This document shows positions 20,946 through 33,027 of a stretch of DNA of 64,000 bases, in pieces. The translations under genes and the position numbers were made by a program. Within the stretch, counting starts at the first letter, position 1, and every line of letters starts with the position of its first letter. The stretch covers positions 27,961,712 through 28,025,711 of the forward strand of contig JAAALK010000286.1 in the NCBI GenBank assembly GCA_019279435.1, given 5' to 3'. The notes below the pieces were generated by a model. That model had not been told where the DNA came from, searched no databases, and saw only the letters and a program-made list of their open reading frames with translations. Source of the stretch: Zizania palustris (lineage: Eukaryota > Streptophyta > Magnoliopsida > Poales > Poaceae).

Positions 20946-22072
20946 ATCTCCTCCTTGATGAGTGCATTGACAACCCAATTCAAGTTTAAGAAAAAGTTGG
21001 AAGTTTTTAGCACACAAGTGGCCATAAAAACTTAGAAAAGAGCCAAATCATGTCACTTGATAAAATAATCTCTTCCCCTTGACTCACGAAAAGCCATTTG
21101 ACTAAAACTCCCTCTTCGGCAAAGCATGAAAACACCTCCCTCTTTGGCCATAAAAATTCTTTCCCTTTTTGAATTTCATCTCTTGTTCTTTCCCATTGGT
21201 AGGCAATCAAGGAATTTTTATCCCCCTTTGGCAATGCAAGAATCAAGGCACAATAAAAGATGCAAGGCTTCGAAATGATGTAAAGTGTGAAGACATAAGG
21301 TGCAAGAATATGCCAAATCATAATGTCAGGCTCACATGCTCAGCTCAAGTTAACATATTCCAAATTCAATGTTTGATGCATGAAAATTTCAAATTATTGA
21401 AAATAAAAGCATCACCACTTTGATTAGTCATCTAGACAAGTGAAAATAGGAACTGAAAAAGCTCATCAATTTCTACCCAAGAAAGCAAGTCCAATTTTAT
21501 AGAGCATTTAGCAGACTTGATAATCAAATGATTCAGACTTGCAATTCTTTTTATATTACCAGGGGTTATTTTCTTGTGCACCTTATACTTTCCAATCAAG
21601 CCAAGCCTAGGTCAAGAAAGACCATCGGAAGCTTAAGGCTATGATTTCGACAAACACTAAGTTATCCCAGTTCATACCAAAGTGCAATGGTAAGCAGTCT
21701 AGAATAGAAACAGTGTGACAAGCAAACTTGCCTGGATCTTTTCATTTTTCAGCACATAAATCGTGGATATTGATTTTTGTTGTGAACCAATTTTGGATAA
21801 TTCCATGAAAAACAGTATTATTTTCAAGTTGTAGTTTAGCATCCAAAGCAAAGGATTCTAGCTACCAGGCAGATAAACGATAGCAAAAACAATTTTGCGA
21901 ACACATGCTAGACACAAGACTAAGTAATGATCAAGTTTAAAATTTTGAAAATTAAAATCATGCTCATAATAAAGGTAATGACAATTATGCAAAGGCATAC
22001 ATAAAAACAAGTAAATGCATCAACAATTAATCATAATGAAGCCAATGCAAAACAATTAAAGCACGCTCCCCC
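20946..22072 (-). other. S2 3' UTR
   Basis: Non-coding counterpart of S1 1062-2227. The tract next to the LTR is interrupted (TCTCCTCCTT), as are others near 21073 and 21107, while CTCCCCCT survives at 22066-22073. It shares with S1 the block around 21575-21720 (CCAGGGGTTATTT and CAATGGTAAGCAGTCTAGAA). Confidence 0.85.
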
Positions 22073-23593
22073 TCACAAAATATCGTAAGGATGACAAATA
22101 CTAAGTTCCCCACGTAAATAAGTAAATCGAGATGCATCAAGGGGTTTGGTAAAAATGTCGGCAAGCTGGTTTTGGGTATCAACATATTGAAGCTCGATAT
22201 CACCTCTCATTGTGATATCTGAGAAAATGATATCTCACATGAATGTGTTTGGTTCTTGAGTGCTGAACCAAGTTATTTGCAATAAAAATGGCACTAGTGT
22301 TATCACAAAATAGTGGAACATTCTTATAATCTAACCCAAAATCCCGCAAAGTGGAAACCATCCACAAAAACTGAGAACAACAGCTAGCTGCAGCAACATA
22401 TTCGGCCTCAGCCGTAGATTGTGCAATGCTAGACTGTTTATGAGAAGACCAGCAAACAAGAGAAGTACCTAGAAAATGACAAGTATCAGAGGTACTCTTC
22501 CTATCAATTCTACACCTAGCAAAATCCACATCCGCATAACCACAAAGACACAAAGTGGAAGATGCATAATACCAAATGCCAAATTCGAGGGTATGCTTAA
22601 GATACCTGAGAATGCGCTTTACTTCTTGGCGGTGCGAAGCTCGTGGCAAAGCCTGAAAACGAGGGCACATACACACAACGAAGTGTATGTACAACCTTAT
22701 AGCAGTTAAGTAGAGGAGGGAGCCGATCATGCTTCGGAACTCCTTCTGATCTACGACTTCTCCATCTTCGTCAGGGTCCAACGCTATCGAGGTAGCCATT
22801 GGAGTGGTGAGGGGCTTCACATCAGCCATGACAAACTTCTTGAGCAGGTCCTTAGTGTACTTCATCCTTGCTAGATAAAAAGAAGACCCAAGAGTAGCGA
22901 GAGAAATTGTCGACAATGACAAGAACATACCATTTTCCCCCTAACGAACTAACCCGAGAAGGACCTACAATGTCCATATGGAGAAGTTCTCTGGGTTGTT
23001 CAATCATAACCATAGTGACTGGTGCGTGTGAAGCGACAATCATTTTCCTATGTAGACAAGGAGCGCCAACTAAATTCTTCTCAAATTTGAGCTTGGGCAA
23101 TCCTCGGATCAAACCTAGGACACTCAAGCGAGCCAACAACTCAAAGCTCATATGCCCTAGTATCCTATGCCACTTCCAAAGCTCAGAAGTAGAATGTGCA
23201 ACCAATTAGTGAGAAGAACCAAAACACTCAGAAAAATCAACTCCAAAAACTCTCCCAACTCTAAAGATCTTACAAACTAAAACACCATCAGAATTGAGTG
23301 CTTGCGAAGTATTGCAATGAAATCACACTTCGAAGCCCTCATCAAGCAACTAGGACACAGAGAGCAAATTGTATCCCAAAATTTCAACCAAAGCAACATC
23401 TTTGAGAGTGAAGTTTGAGTTGATCCTTACCACACCTTTACCTTGCACTCTACTTCTTCGGTTGTTGCTGAAGGTGATTTGCTCCTTTTTGCTTGGTTGT
23501 AGTGAGGCTAGAGAACCATGCTGCATTCCCGGTCATATGGTGCGAACAACCAGAGTCTATGATCCATGTGCCCTCCAAGCCTCGGTCTAACGC
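22073..23593 (-). pseudogene. S2 pol pseudogene with large internal deletion
   Basis: The C-terminal RT part and RNase H (22200-22928: TRPD changed to IRLY; AEAEYVAAASCCSQ kept) are fused near 22862 to the protease-integrase N-terminal part (22852-23205: WHRILGHMSFELL, then GPSRVSSLGG). Relative to S1, about 1.6 kb between S1 positions about 3020 and 4665 is missing, removing the rest of the integrase core and most of RT with YVDD. A short TACTT-like match at the junction (GTGTACTTCATCC) suggests a microhomology-mediated deletion. Several extra stops. Non-functional. Confidence 0.88.
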
Positions 23594-26047
23594 CTACACA
23601 AAACAAGAGAACCTCGATCACTCAGCGCTAGGGTGAGTGAAAATATGACGAGGCATCCAGCACTGAGAGATACGAGCAGTAGGCACAGTAAAAGTAGACT
23701 ATCTACGCACAGGTAAAATAGAGTGATGCAAAGTGCGAGGTCTAACTACATGATGCAAACTAGACACACGACGATGTCTCCAAACCTGTCGAGGTACAAA
23801 GCCACCTACACGTGGTCTAGCACCATATGAGACATGGTGTACACCATGAGGGACATAACCTCTCCGGGAAGCACGGGGAGCCTCAAAACCTGGACGTGTG
23901 TACAAGTCAGACTTATGCATACTTGGAGAAGGGTAATGCATGTTCTGAAAACACAACGCCTGAGAGCGTCGCTCATCTTTGATGCGACAAAAGCAAAACC
24001 CAACCAAATTACTCACCCGCTGATAGTAAGAACAATGAAACACTCTCCTAGGGGAACTCACCTTGGTCATAGGAGCAATTCTCACAGATTCCTTGGGTTT
24101 CTGCTGAGGGTTTTTCTTGAGTGGAGAAGGTGGAATTTTCTTTGGAGGCTGGGTAGGTTTCTTGGCTTTTTGTGGAGTGTCTAACTGGGCTCTTTCTTTC
24201 TCTAAGGTACTGGGTGAGGTAAAAATAGTTTTGTTCTCACTGTCTAATGGAATTATCTCTAACCCCAATCCTAGAGCTAACCCTGCCCTGTCAGCACACA
24301 TCTTGGTCTTGGCCAAGAGCAAATTCATCTTACCCTTTCCCTCAGTACATTTGTTCACCATAGAAAGAAGGTATTCATTTTCAGTCATGAGTTTTTCTAC
24401 TTGCCCTCTACCAAAACTGAGTTGGTCCTTAAGGGTGATGCAGGTGGAACAAGCAGGCTGCACATCCTTAGAACACTCAACATTCTCCAAACTAGCCTCT
24501 AACTCCTTAACATGCTTGTCTCTAAAATTAATGCTATCAATCAATAAAGGACAGTTTGAACAAGCATCAGAAGAAATAGGTCTAGACTCCACCACCAAAA
24601 TCTGCTTCTGTGCAGTCTCAAGCTCATCAACAGTTTGAGTATGAACAGAACGCAACTGAGCAAGCTCACCCATGACAATAGTGCAAGATTCACATTGATC
24701 ATCATCAATTTTAGACTTAAGCATGAAATAATCAGTAGAAACTGATTCTAGCCTAAGTCTAAGGTCTTTTCTATCTCTAGTGGCTTGAACAAGTAATCTA
24801 TCCTGACCAAGAACTACCTCACTCAGTTCATCAATTTTAATGGAAAGATGGTTGTAGGATAGTGGTACCTCGGATGAGTCAAGCTCATCACCGTTGTGAG
24901 TGCTGTCGGCCATGAAGCAAAGGCCGGTGAAATCCCTTGCCTTCTCCTCCTTCTCCTCCTTCATTGGAGATTCTTCCTCCTCATCAGAGCTCGACTCCTC
25001 AGTTGAGGAACTGTCGATGTCACTGAGTGCAACGACAAATGCTCTAGAAGCGGCCTTGGCTACCCTCTTAGCCACCTTGCCGTGTTTACCCTTCACATAG
25101 GGTTTTCTCTCCTTCTTGTGGTATTTAGGGCGCTCACTCTCTTCTATCCTCTTAAGCTTAGGACAATTGGCCTTTATGTGAGAAGTGTCACCACACTCAA
25201 AACAACCACTAAAGCCACTTCTTCTCTGATCCTGTTTCTCATTGTGAAAATGGGTGAACCTCCTAACAATGAGAGTAAGCTCTTCATCTTCCAGAGTATC
25301 CACCTGCTCTTCAGTGATAGAGACCAGGGAGGATAAAGCAAAACCACCTGCAAGAACACAAGTGCCAGATGAGCTTGGTTCTGCAGTGGTGCCACGGCTA
25401 GAGCTAGAAACTAGTGCCAAAGGCTGAGGCAAAGAGTTTCTGTGAACTACAAGAGATGCCTTGGCAATCTCTGTGGACTTAAGCTTGCTGAAGAGTTCAT
25501 CACAGGTCAATGTGTCATAGCCTGTGGACTCCTCAATGCTGGGTATCTTCACTTCCCATATGCTACGATCGAGAGCATAGAGAAGCTTGATAGCCCTATC
25601 ATGATAATTGTAAGCAAGCGTCTCATTAGACTTTAAGTTACTCACTATTGCGTCAAATCATGAAAACATGGCATCTATAGATTCGCCAGGGCCTTGCACA
25701 AATAGCTGATACTATTGATTGTATGTGCACTAGCACCTAGCCTTGATCTATGTAGAGCCCTCATGAAAAACAGTGAGTGTGGTCTAAATCTCCATATCTG
25801 TCCTCAGGTGTTGAACCCTATCAAACTCACTCCTGCTCAAGCCAATGAACAATATATTTCTAACTTTGGAGTTAGAATTATATTGATCTTTTTCTGTCTG
25901 AGTAGTGCGAGTTTGAGGGATGGAGTATTGTAAGTCCACAATCTCCCATATTGCATTTCATTGGCTTAGCAAGTAAGCCTCCATGCACACCTTTCAATAT
26001 GCGAAGTCAGTCCCATTGAACAGAGGTATTTTACTAACTCTGTCCAT
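23594..26047 (-). pseudogene. S2 gag pseudogene
   Basis: Homologous to S1 gag over its whole length, with the zinc knuckle CFECGDTSHIKANC kept. The first knuckle Cys of the C-terminal pair remains but the second is Tyr (CSYYQRV). Stops occur in the N-terminal part (a W codon changed to TGA near 26000; an Arg codon changed to TGA near 25656); the longest open piece is 23699-25645. The final UAG at 23594-23596 has the same context as S1. Confidence 0.88.
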
Positions 26048-26098
26048 GTCTCCAAAAGATCACAAAAATGGTTAAGGTCAACTGGTGATCTTAACCAA

Positions 26099-26110
26099 GC
26101 TCTGATACCA
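26099..26110 (-). other. S2 primer binding site, tRNA-iMet type
   Basis: Minus strand TGGTATCAGAGC, two bases inside the LTR at 26113, identical to that of S1. Confidence 0.9.
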
Positions 26111-26112
26111 AT

Positions 26113-28016
26113 TGTTGGACCGAAACAAGCGACCAAAGGGGGGGTGAATGGGAGCTTTTAAAATTCCATTCTGCTGAACAGGCTTCGAACACACCCTTCA
26201 AAGTGTTTGATTCAGAGGTATCAAACACACTCTGAACACAGGCTTCGAATATGGTAAAGGTTCAAAGTGCAAATCACTTCGCTCGCACTTAGAAACTCAA
26301 AAAACAACTCTGCAAAGATAGTGCAGGCACCACACACGAGGTGCCTTCGAGAAGGCTTCGCACTAGTGCAATTCGCTCGAGTATGTTTCCCTCTGAGGGC
26401 TTCAAACATATACTCTGCACTAGTAACTATTACTAGGCTTCGTATTTTGGAGTGCAAAAATAGAGAAAACTGGCTGCACTAAGGACTTCATCTATGGGAA
26501 GAAAACAAGCCTCGAAAGTAAACTTCGCAGGATGCTTTTATAGTAAGCAGTGAGGACTAGCCTCCGATTGGCATAGAGTGAACACACACACACATGAGAC
26601 AAACACACTTTGTTGAAATAGAGCAAAAACTCTGGTTGGTACAAAACGAAATGGAAAGCAGAAAACTTAACTCATGTAGTGCAAAAACACATATACAAGT
26701 TCAAGCAATAGATGAAAAACATAATGAAAATTTCATTGCAAGAATAGGGAACACAAAAACTCACAAATACAGAGACCTCTTCATGGTGTTTGGCCAGAGC
26801 TACAAGATAACAGAAGGTTCTAAAAATGGAGTACACAGTGTTGCCCTAGACCTTAGCCTGCCTCTCCTTTTATAGACACTACTCTGACTTGCGAATAGAC
26901 TACAACACCCCTAGGGTTTACATCACTTTTTTCTCAGCTAGGCACAGGGGTACATATGGTAGTCTACTTTATTGGAAGCCCCTTTTTTCAGCTTTGCAAA
27001 GGAGACAACATCGGCTTTGCAGAGCAGACACGATCAACTTTTGCAAAGCGGAATCTTCTGGAGCCCCTTTGCACATGAAGTGTGCAGAGGCTTCGGTGAC
27101 ACGCTATGAACCCGAAGGCCTTCGCTTCACTCAAGTCCATATTCAATATATTGTCAGTTTTGAGCTGATGCCGTCAAAGCCCTTCAGTCTTCGCACCATC
27201 ACCTCCGGAGTGGATCACTACGGCTTCACAGCTACTCTTAGCTCGAACTAGGTCAATCCGTGTATTGAACCCAGTATGGCCGAAGTACCTTCACCACCTT
27301 CTGAAATCCCTCCATCCAAGGCCTCCGCATGAAGCATATCCATAAGCACCCCTTCGTAGTGTCTCAGCCCCGAGCACACTCCACGAAGACCCTTATATGC
27401 ACCAAGCCTTCGATGCACCTTGACTTCTGAGACCTTCGTCAGGTGTCCTTCCAAGTGTCTCCGACCGGAGCACACCTGGAGCCTTCCCTCATTCTAAGGA
27501 CTTTGTCCGCCAATCTTCGAAGTCACTCCCTCGGAGTCACCCTTCGAAGTGCCTCGCCTCCGAGGACTTTGCCTCGGGGTACCTTCAGTCGGAGTCACCC
27601 TTCGTACTTTATGCCTTCACCTAGCGCACCTTGACTAGATGACCGACCTCGACCCCACGTAGCCTTCGTGACCGAGCTCCCTGCTCACCTGGCATCAAGC
27701 CTCCTGCTTGACCTAGGTTCACTTGCTACGAACTGTCCATCGCCTCTAAAGTCACCTACACACCACCGACAAGTAGATAAGAGTTTCCAGTACCCCGGAG
27801 ACCTCTTCGATAAACAACCTCCAGTACACACTCCGGTGTAATGCCCAAAGTACCAAGCCCTTCGGTACAAACTTTCCATTGTATACTGCTGGGCACACCG
27901 AACCCTTCGATAAAACACCTCCGAATCCCTTTAGAGGGACCCCTTCATTCAGAAGAGAACTTGTCAATCACTCATCATAGACTTGAAACCAAGGCACATC
28001 TAAACTTGGTTTCTCA
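26113..28016 (-). repeat. S2 5' LTR
   Basis: 1904 bp, TGTTGGACCGA to GGTTTCTCA. TATA box on the minus strand (CTATAAAAGG, 26866-26875). Unlike a normal 5' LTR it is followed outside by a polypurine tract and 3' UTR rather than by target DNA. Confidence 0.92.
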
Positions 28017-28620
28017 ATCTCCCCCTTGATGAGTGCATTGACAACCCAATTCAAGTTCAAGAAAAAGTTGAAAGTTTTTAGCACACAAGTGACCATAAAA
28101 ACTCAGAAAAGAGTCAAATCATGTCACTTGATAAAATAATCTCTTCCCCTTGACTCACAAAAAGCCATTTGACTAAAACTCCCCCTTCGGCAAAGCATGA
28201 TAACACATCTCCTCCTTCTTTGGCCATAAAAATTCTCTCCCTTTTTGAATTTCATCTCTTGTTCTTTCCCTTTGGTAGGCAATCAAGGCATTTTCTCCCC
28301 CTTTGGCAATGCAAGAATCAAGGAGCAATAAAAGATGCAAGGCTTCAAAATGATGAAAAGTGGGAAGACATAAGGTGCAAGAATATGCCAAATCATAATG
28401 TCAGGCTCAGATGCTCAGCTCAAGTTAATATATTCCAAATTCAATGTTTGATGCATGAAATTTTCAAATTATTGAAAATAAAAGCATCACCACTTTGACT
28501 AGTCATCTAGACAAGTGAAATCAAGAACTGCAAAAGCTAATCAATTTCTACCCATGAAGAGAACTTGTCAATCAATCATCACACACTTGAAACCAAGGCA
28601 CATCTCTACTTGGTTTCTCA
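28017..28620 (-). repeat. S2 extra 3' UTR piece and LTR tip
   Basis: 28017-28555 repeats the start of the S2 3' UTR (purine tract CTCCCCCTTGATGAG and following sequence, compare 20946-21480). At about 28556 it switches to the last 65 bases of an LTR (GAACTTGTCAATC to GGTTTCTCA, compare 27952-28016), then ATCCT. The switch point shows a short GAAGA match. This is what remains of a second, outer unit whose LTR body, gag and pol were deleted. Confidence 0.85.
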
Positions 28621-28625
28621 ATCCT

Positions 28626-28662
28626 CCTACTAAGGTAGAAGATCACCCTTTCTTTTTTGTTG
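28626..28662 (-). pseudogene. G0 RT-RNase H fragment between S2 and C1
   Basis: Minus strand reads VNKKERVIFYLSR, continuing GSVLLQE from 29327 rightwards once C1 and one ACCTC copy are removed. It shows G0 was contiguous before S2 and C1 inserted. Confidence 0.75.
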
Positions 28663-28667
28663 ACCTC

Positions 28668-29321
28668 TGAAGGAAGTATGCCCAAGAAAATTTTGGTTGG
28701 ATCAGAAGTTCTGATTTGGAATCAGAATTTCCTATTTGACCTAAAATACCCAATCAGAAGTTCCAATCTAGGATCAGAAGTTTAGATGTGGGTAAAACAT
28801 ATTGGATCTATTAGAGCACAAATCAGTTGTAACTGATTTGTTGGTTTTGAGATGCTGACGACCAGGGGCTCTCATCCCTATATAAAGAGAGGGGAGGAGG
28901 TCTTGGAGAACAAGCTTTGGATAGTTTAGACCTAGCCACCAAGAACTCCTCTCCTCCCTTTCTTGATCGCAAAAGTTGGGATTGAGGATCTCACGTTTTC
29001 TCACAAGGTGTGCTAGCACACCGACGTGGGAAGGATTCCATCCTTGGATGTGTGGATACTGTGGAGGCATTGCTCCAATAGTGATGCTCATGGACTTCAT
29101 CTCGTGAACAACTACGTCATCTTTACTAATTGGATTGGCGAGGAGCAGTAGGGACAAAGCGAGGATAGGCAAGGACGTGCCTCCTCAACATCTTCTTCTG
29201 CTGCACCTAGCGCGTCATGTGCTAGAAGCTACTGATCTATGATCTTGCACATGCATGCTTCTTGGGTTTTGGGGCGAATTTTTGAAATTTTTGGCTAGTG
29301 TAGCTTCCCCTTTCCCCAACA
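28668..29321 (+). repeat. C1: solo LTR of a Ty1/copia element
   Basis: 654 bp from TGAAGGAAGTATGCCC to CCCCAACA with a perfect ACCTC duplication (28663-28667 and 29322-29326). The start resembles Angela/BARE-type copia LTRs (GGAA-TATGCCC). TATA box TATATAAA at 28879-28886 gives plus orientation. A perfect 16-bp palindrome lies at 29007-29022. No coding is seen. Confidence 0.82.
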
Positions 29322-29326
29322 ACCTC

Positions 29327-30540
29327 TTGCAGCAATACTGATCCAATGTCTTTGTCATCGCCCGATAAGTATAATCTGAATGGAATTCATTTCTATGGCA
29401 GCATTAGGATGGTAGGTGATCTCAAATACTCTTTGATCTTGTCAAATGCTTTCTACTACCTCTCTCCTCATACAAATTCTCGATGAGGCTTTAGCTTCAG
29501 CAACAGAGTGAATGACTTTATTCTTTTTGATAGGTGGGATATGAATCTTCTCAGAAAGTTTATCTTCATGATCAGCGACTATAGCTTGGTCTTATCGGTG
29601 GGGGCTGAGTATTCTTGATCACCTCAATGCTGCGCTGTCTTATCTCAAATCCTCTATTGTGCACGATAAAGCCCAAAAACATGCCCACCGATACTCTAAA
29701 GGCGCACTTCTCTGGGTTCATATTCAGTCTGTATTTCCTGCTGCTCTCCAAAACTTGACATAAATCGGCCACATGGTCTTGAGTGCTTCTTAATTTTACT
29801 ACTATGTCATCTATATATATCTCCACTATTAGGCCGATCAAGTCATGGAATATGTATTTCATGGCTTTTGGTTAGTTGCTCTAGCATTTTTTTAAGAAGA
29901 AGGTCATCACCAGCCACTCGTAGAGCCCGATGGTGCCTAGATACCGGAAAGTTGTCCTGTGGATATCTTCGTCAGCCCAGATAAATTGATTATACCCTGC
30001 ATTTCCATCCAGTAAGTTGATAATCTTATGACCTTTTGTAGCATCTACTAATAGGTCTGCAATTGGCATTTGGTATTCATCTTTAGGGGTTGCCTTGTTC
30101 AGATCTCTGAAGTTGACACATATCCTCAGCTTCTCGCTCTTCTTCCATATGGGTACAATGTTCGATACCACTCTGCATATCGTCATGGTCTTATGAACCC
30201 TACATCATATAACATGGTTACCTCAGCTTTGATGTATACATGTATTTCTGGCTTGAACCTCCGAGGTGGATGCTTGAAGGGCCGATATCCCTGTTTTATT
30301 GGGAGCCGATGTTCTACGATCGACTGGTTCAAACCTAGCATCTCATTATATTCCCATGTAAAGCAATCCCAGTATTCTCGTAATAATACAAATAACTCAT
30401 TTTTTATTTCATCAGGGAGTTGAACACTTACAAAGGTTGGCCTCATTCGATCGCTAGGTCTGATGTATACCTCATGTAGTTCATCGGTTGTGGTGAAACC
30501 TTGACCGAGTTTACCTTCCATCTCATTGATGGCGCTTTTA
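29327..30540 (-). pseudogene. G0 reverse transcriptase pseudogene
   Basis: Fragments 30183-30521 (FTWEYNEMLGLNQSIVEHRLPIK, start of the RT region), 29881-30186 (FRDLNKATPKDEYQMP, FRYLGTIGLYEWLVMTF) and 29572-29862 (YIDDIVV catalytic motif; CAFRVSVGMFLGFIV thumb). A frameshift separates the last two at about 29870 just after VMTF. 29327-29570 carries the connection domain to the first RNase H (AFDKIKEYL, SVLLQEV). Not functional. Confidence 0.87.
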
Positions 30541-31140
30541 AAGTGTAAGTATGGGTTGTTAATTGCTTATTGGCTTGACTCCATCACTTGACACCTCGAG
30601 AAAATCACCGTCACATGCCCTTCTTGATCGACAGTTGACTCCTTCCATCTCCCACATAGACAAATCGACTACTGCTACATTGACCGATTTGTCAGTGACG
30701 ATAATCTCCACCTGGTCACCGACCCACTATGCTAGTCTCTGGTGCATTGTGGTTGGGACACAACAATTGGCATGGATCCAATCGCGTCCCAGTAGTAGGC
30801 TATAGGAGCCTTTACATTCGATGATTAAAAACATGGTCGGCGTTGTCTTGATCAGGTTAGTACCCACTATGTTAGTTCTGTGTTTAGTACCCCCATCATC
30901 TCAGATGAGTTAGTGCCGAAGTCCTTAAGTACCATGTTGGTCTTGATCAGGTCCTTTGACTCTTTTCCCAATTTCTGGAAGGTAGCATACGACATTACGT
31001 TGATGGCTTCCCCTCCATCTATCATCATTTTGGACATCAACTTCCTGTTGACCAGTCCCTTAATATAAAGAGGATTCAGATGTCGATGTCCAGGGTCTTC
31101 CGATTTGTTGAATACCACTGGCTAGGGCGTTAGCTCCAGC
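30541..31140 (-). pseudogene. G0 aspartic protease and linker pseudogene
   Basis: 30867-31118 carries LYIKGLVNRKLMSKM followed by IDGGEAINVMSY, the gypsy retropepsin motif (D-G-G-[AS]; G4 has VDGGATINLMPY). The stretch from 30860 down to 30541 continues the protease (LLGRDWIHANC-like remnant at 30765-30800) into the RT linker with stops. Confidence 0.8.
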
Positions 31141-33027
31141 TAGGCCATTGCCTCGGCCTGTTCATCGTCGCTATTAGGGGCAACCCGATATTCTGTAGAG
31201 AGGAAGAATACCATGTTTACCCCTGCATCCTTCTTGTTGTCCTGATCGGCCTTCCCTTTAACTCGCCATTCCTTCTTGACTTCCTTGGGACGATCGGTCT
31301 TGTCGCCACGATTTGGTACCTTCAGCTCATTTTGCTGCAGCTGTTGCACCCTTCTTTTCTAGTTCTTCGTAAAATCCTGCTTGGGCACCATTGCAGATTT
31401 CTTTCTATCATCTTATCATTGATCGATTGGCCATCCCTTTTGGCATTGATGGGACCAAGCCTTTCATGTACTGATGGTATCCGCGGTGAGAACCTCTGAT
31501 TGATGCTTGACCTTGTCATGTGATCACGTGACCTCGTTCCGTTGCTGCGGGATCTCGTATTGCTCTCCCTTTTGCCTTCGTCATTACTGCATTCGAGATA
31601 GTCATCCATGGATGACAGGAGCATCCCTTTATTCTAGGAAAACCTGAAAAATTCACAATTCTAGTGGGGGTTAAACCACAGGTGCTCTCAGTCATCTCCT
31701 TATTCTTCCTCTTTCCTTGCTCTTCTCTTATACCCGTTGATCAAATTTGATGAAGTGACTTGATCCTTGTGGGCACGCCTATCTCTTTCTGTACATTGAT
31801 CATCAGGACGACGCACGTGCACCATATTGACTGGGAAAGGATTTCCATCGATATTCATTGGCTTTCTTCCATCGCCAAACTTGATTCGGTCTTGCTCTGT
31901 GGATGATTGAATCTGTTGCCTGAATACCTTGCATTCATTGGTGTGGTGCGATAGAGAGTTGTGCCACTTGCATTATTTTCTCTTCTTTAGTTCATCAACA
32001 GGAGGTATCACGTGGTTAGGTGGTAGCTAGATTTGTTTTTCCTTGAGCATCAGGTCGAATATCCTATCGGATTTGCTGATGTTGAAGTCATATTTATCAT
32101 CGTTGATAGATGTCTTCACCTAGGGACATGCGACCGACTTCTTATTTCTAGACCATTCGGCTAGCCCGACATCCACATCAGACTCACTGTCTTCATCGGA
32201 GTCCAAAGGGTATAGCTTGGTGTATGCGATCTTCTTTTGATACTTTTCCCTTATTTCTTCTTAGAATCGGCTCTCATGTGCCAATACCCTCTGTACCAGG
32301 TGCGAGAGGCTCTTGAACTCTTGCGATGAAAATCTATCTTTTATGGGGTTCAGGAGTCCTTGGAAATCTATTTCTGCCAATTGGGTATTGCTGAGGCTCA
32401 AATTGTAGCACTGGCTATGCACGTCCTAGAACCTCTGAACATAATCCTGCACTGACTCGTCCATCTTCCATCGTACTACTATCAAGGCGGTGAGCTTCAT
32501 CTCATGCATGCTGGTGAAGAAATATTTGTGGAACTTCTCTAAATCTGCCCATCCTCTGACTGGATTCACCTGTAGTGACGAGTATCATGCCAAGGCTGAT
32601 CCCAAAAGTGAGAGTGGGAAGAATCAAACCTTCAATGTCTCATCGGCTGATGCCTCTTCGCACTAGGTGAGGAATCAATGATGTGCTCGATCGTGGAGAC
32701 CGGGTCTTGCCCTAAAAATTTGGTGAAATCGGGCATTTTGTATCAGCACGACAGTGACACCCTATCAAACCACTTTGGGTAGGGCCATTGATACATGTAC
32801 ATATGATCTTTGGGTTTAAGCCCAATTTGGTCTCAAATGACATCCGTGGCTCGACTCACCCAATCCTCCTCTTGTTGGCTTGACATAGGGTACCGGTCAG
32901 ACACCAAAGCCTGTGGATATTGGTCTAGTCGAGCGGCGTTGTATCTGTATTACTCCTCGTTGGCATATGGTTGCGCCCCGTAATACTCAGTCTGGTGGTA
33001 CCCTGGAGGGATACCATTGGGTGCCCC
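31141..33027 (-). pseudogene. G0 gag pseudogene
   Basis: Broken minus-strand frames. Near 32660-32800 reads of the type DFTKF-GQD and STIEH match the start of the Tat/gypsy gag core. 31322-31624 and 31140-31349 are the basic C-terminal part. A zinc-knuckle-like Cys/His cluster is likely near 31930-31980 but is damaged. The gag sequence runs to 33027, where an L-family LTR end begins, without a visible primer site. Confidence 0.7.

Larger units (their letters stand above)
19005..28620 (-). mobile_element. S2: old, rearranged Sirevirus
   Basis: Flanked by ATCCT at 19000-19004 and 28621-28625. Minus-strand order from the right: 65-bp LTR tip (28556-28620), 3' UTR piece (28017-28555), full LTR (26113-28016), primer site, gag, pol, 3' UTR, full LTR (19005-20945). 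The extra LTR tip and 3' UTR outside the 5' LTR show a tandem arrangement later collapsed by deletion. In the first 148 aligned LTR bases I count 16 differences, so it is much older than S1. Gag and pol have many stops and pol has a large deletion. Confidence 0.9.
15941..33027 (-). mobile_element. G0: decayed Tat-type Ty3/gypsy element, split by three nested insertions
   Basis: Reading leftwards on the minus strand one finds gag (to 33027), protease, RT, RNase H, a second RNase H and integrase (ending near 16130). The pol reading continues across T1, S2 and C1 when each insertion and one copy of its duplication (GTTGA, ATCCT, ACCTC) is removed, which proves the nesting order. All parts carry stops and frameshifts. 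The element probably reached further left before L1, S3 and S1 landed. No LTR of its own can be assigned with certainty. 15946-16129 is non-coding 3' sequence. Confidence 0.85.

Noticed and set aside
28658..29321. C1 LTR starting at TGTTGACC (28658)
   Set aside because: Flanks TTTTT and ACCTC do not match. Starting at 28668 gives a perfect ACCTC duplication and restores the G0 reading frame.
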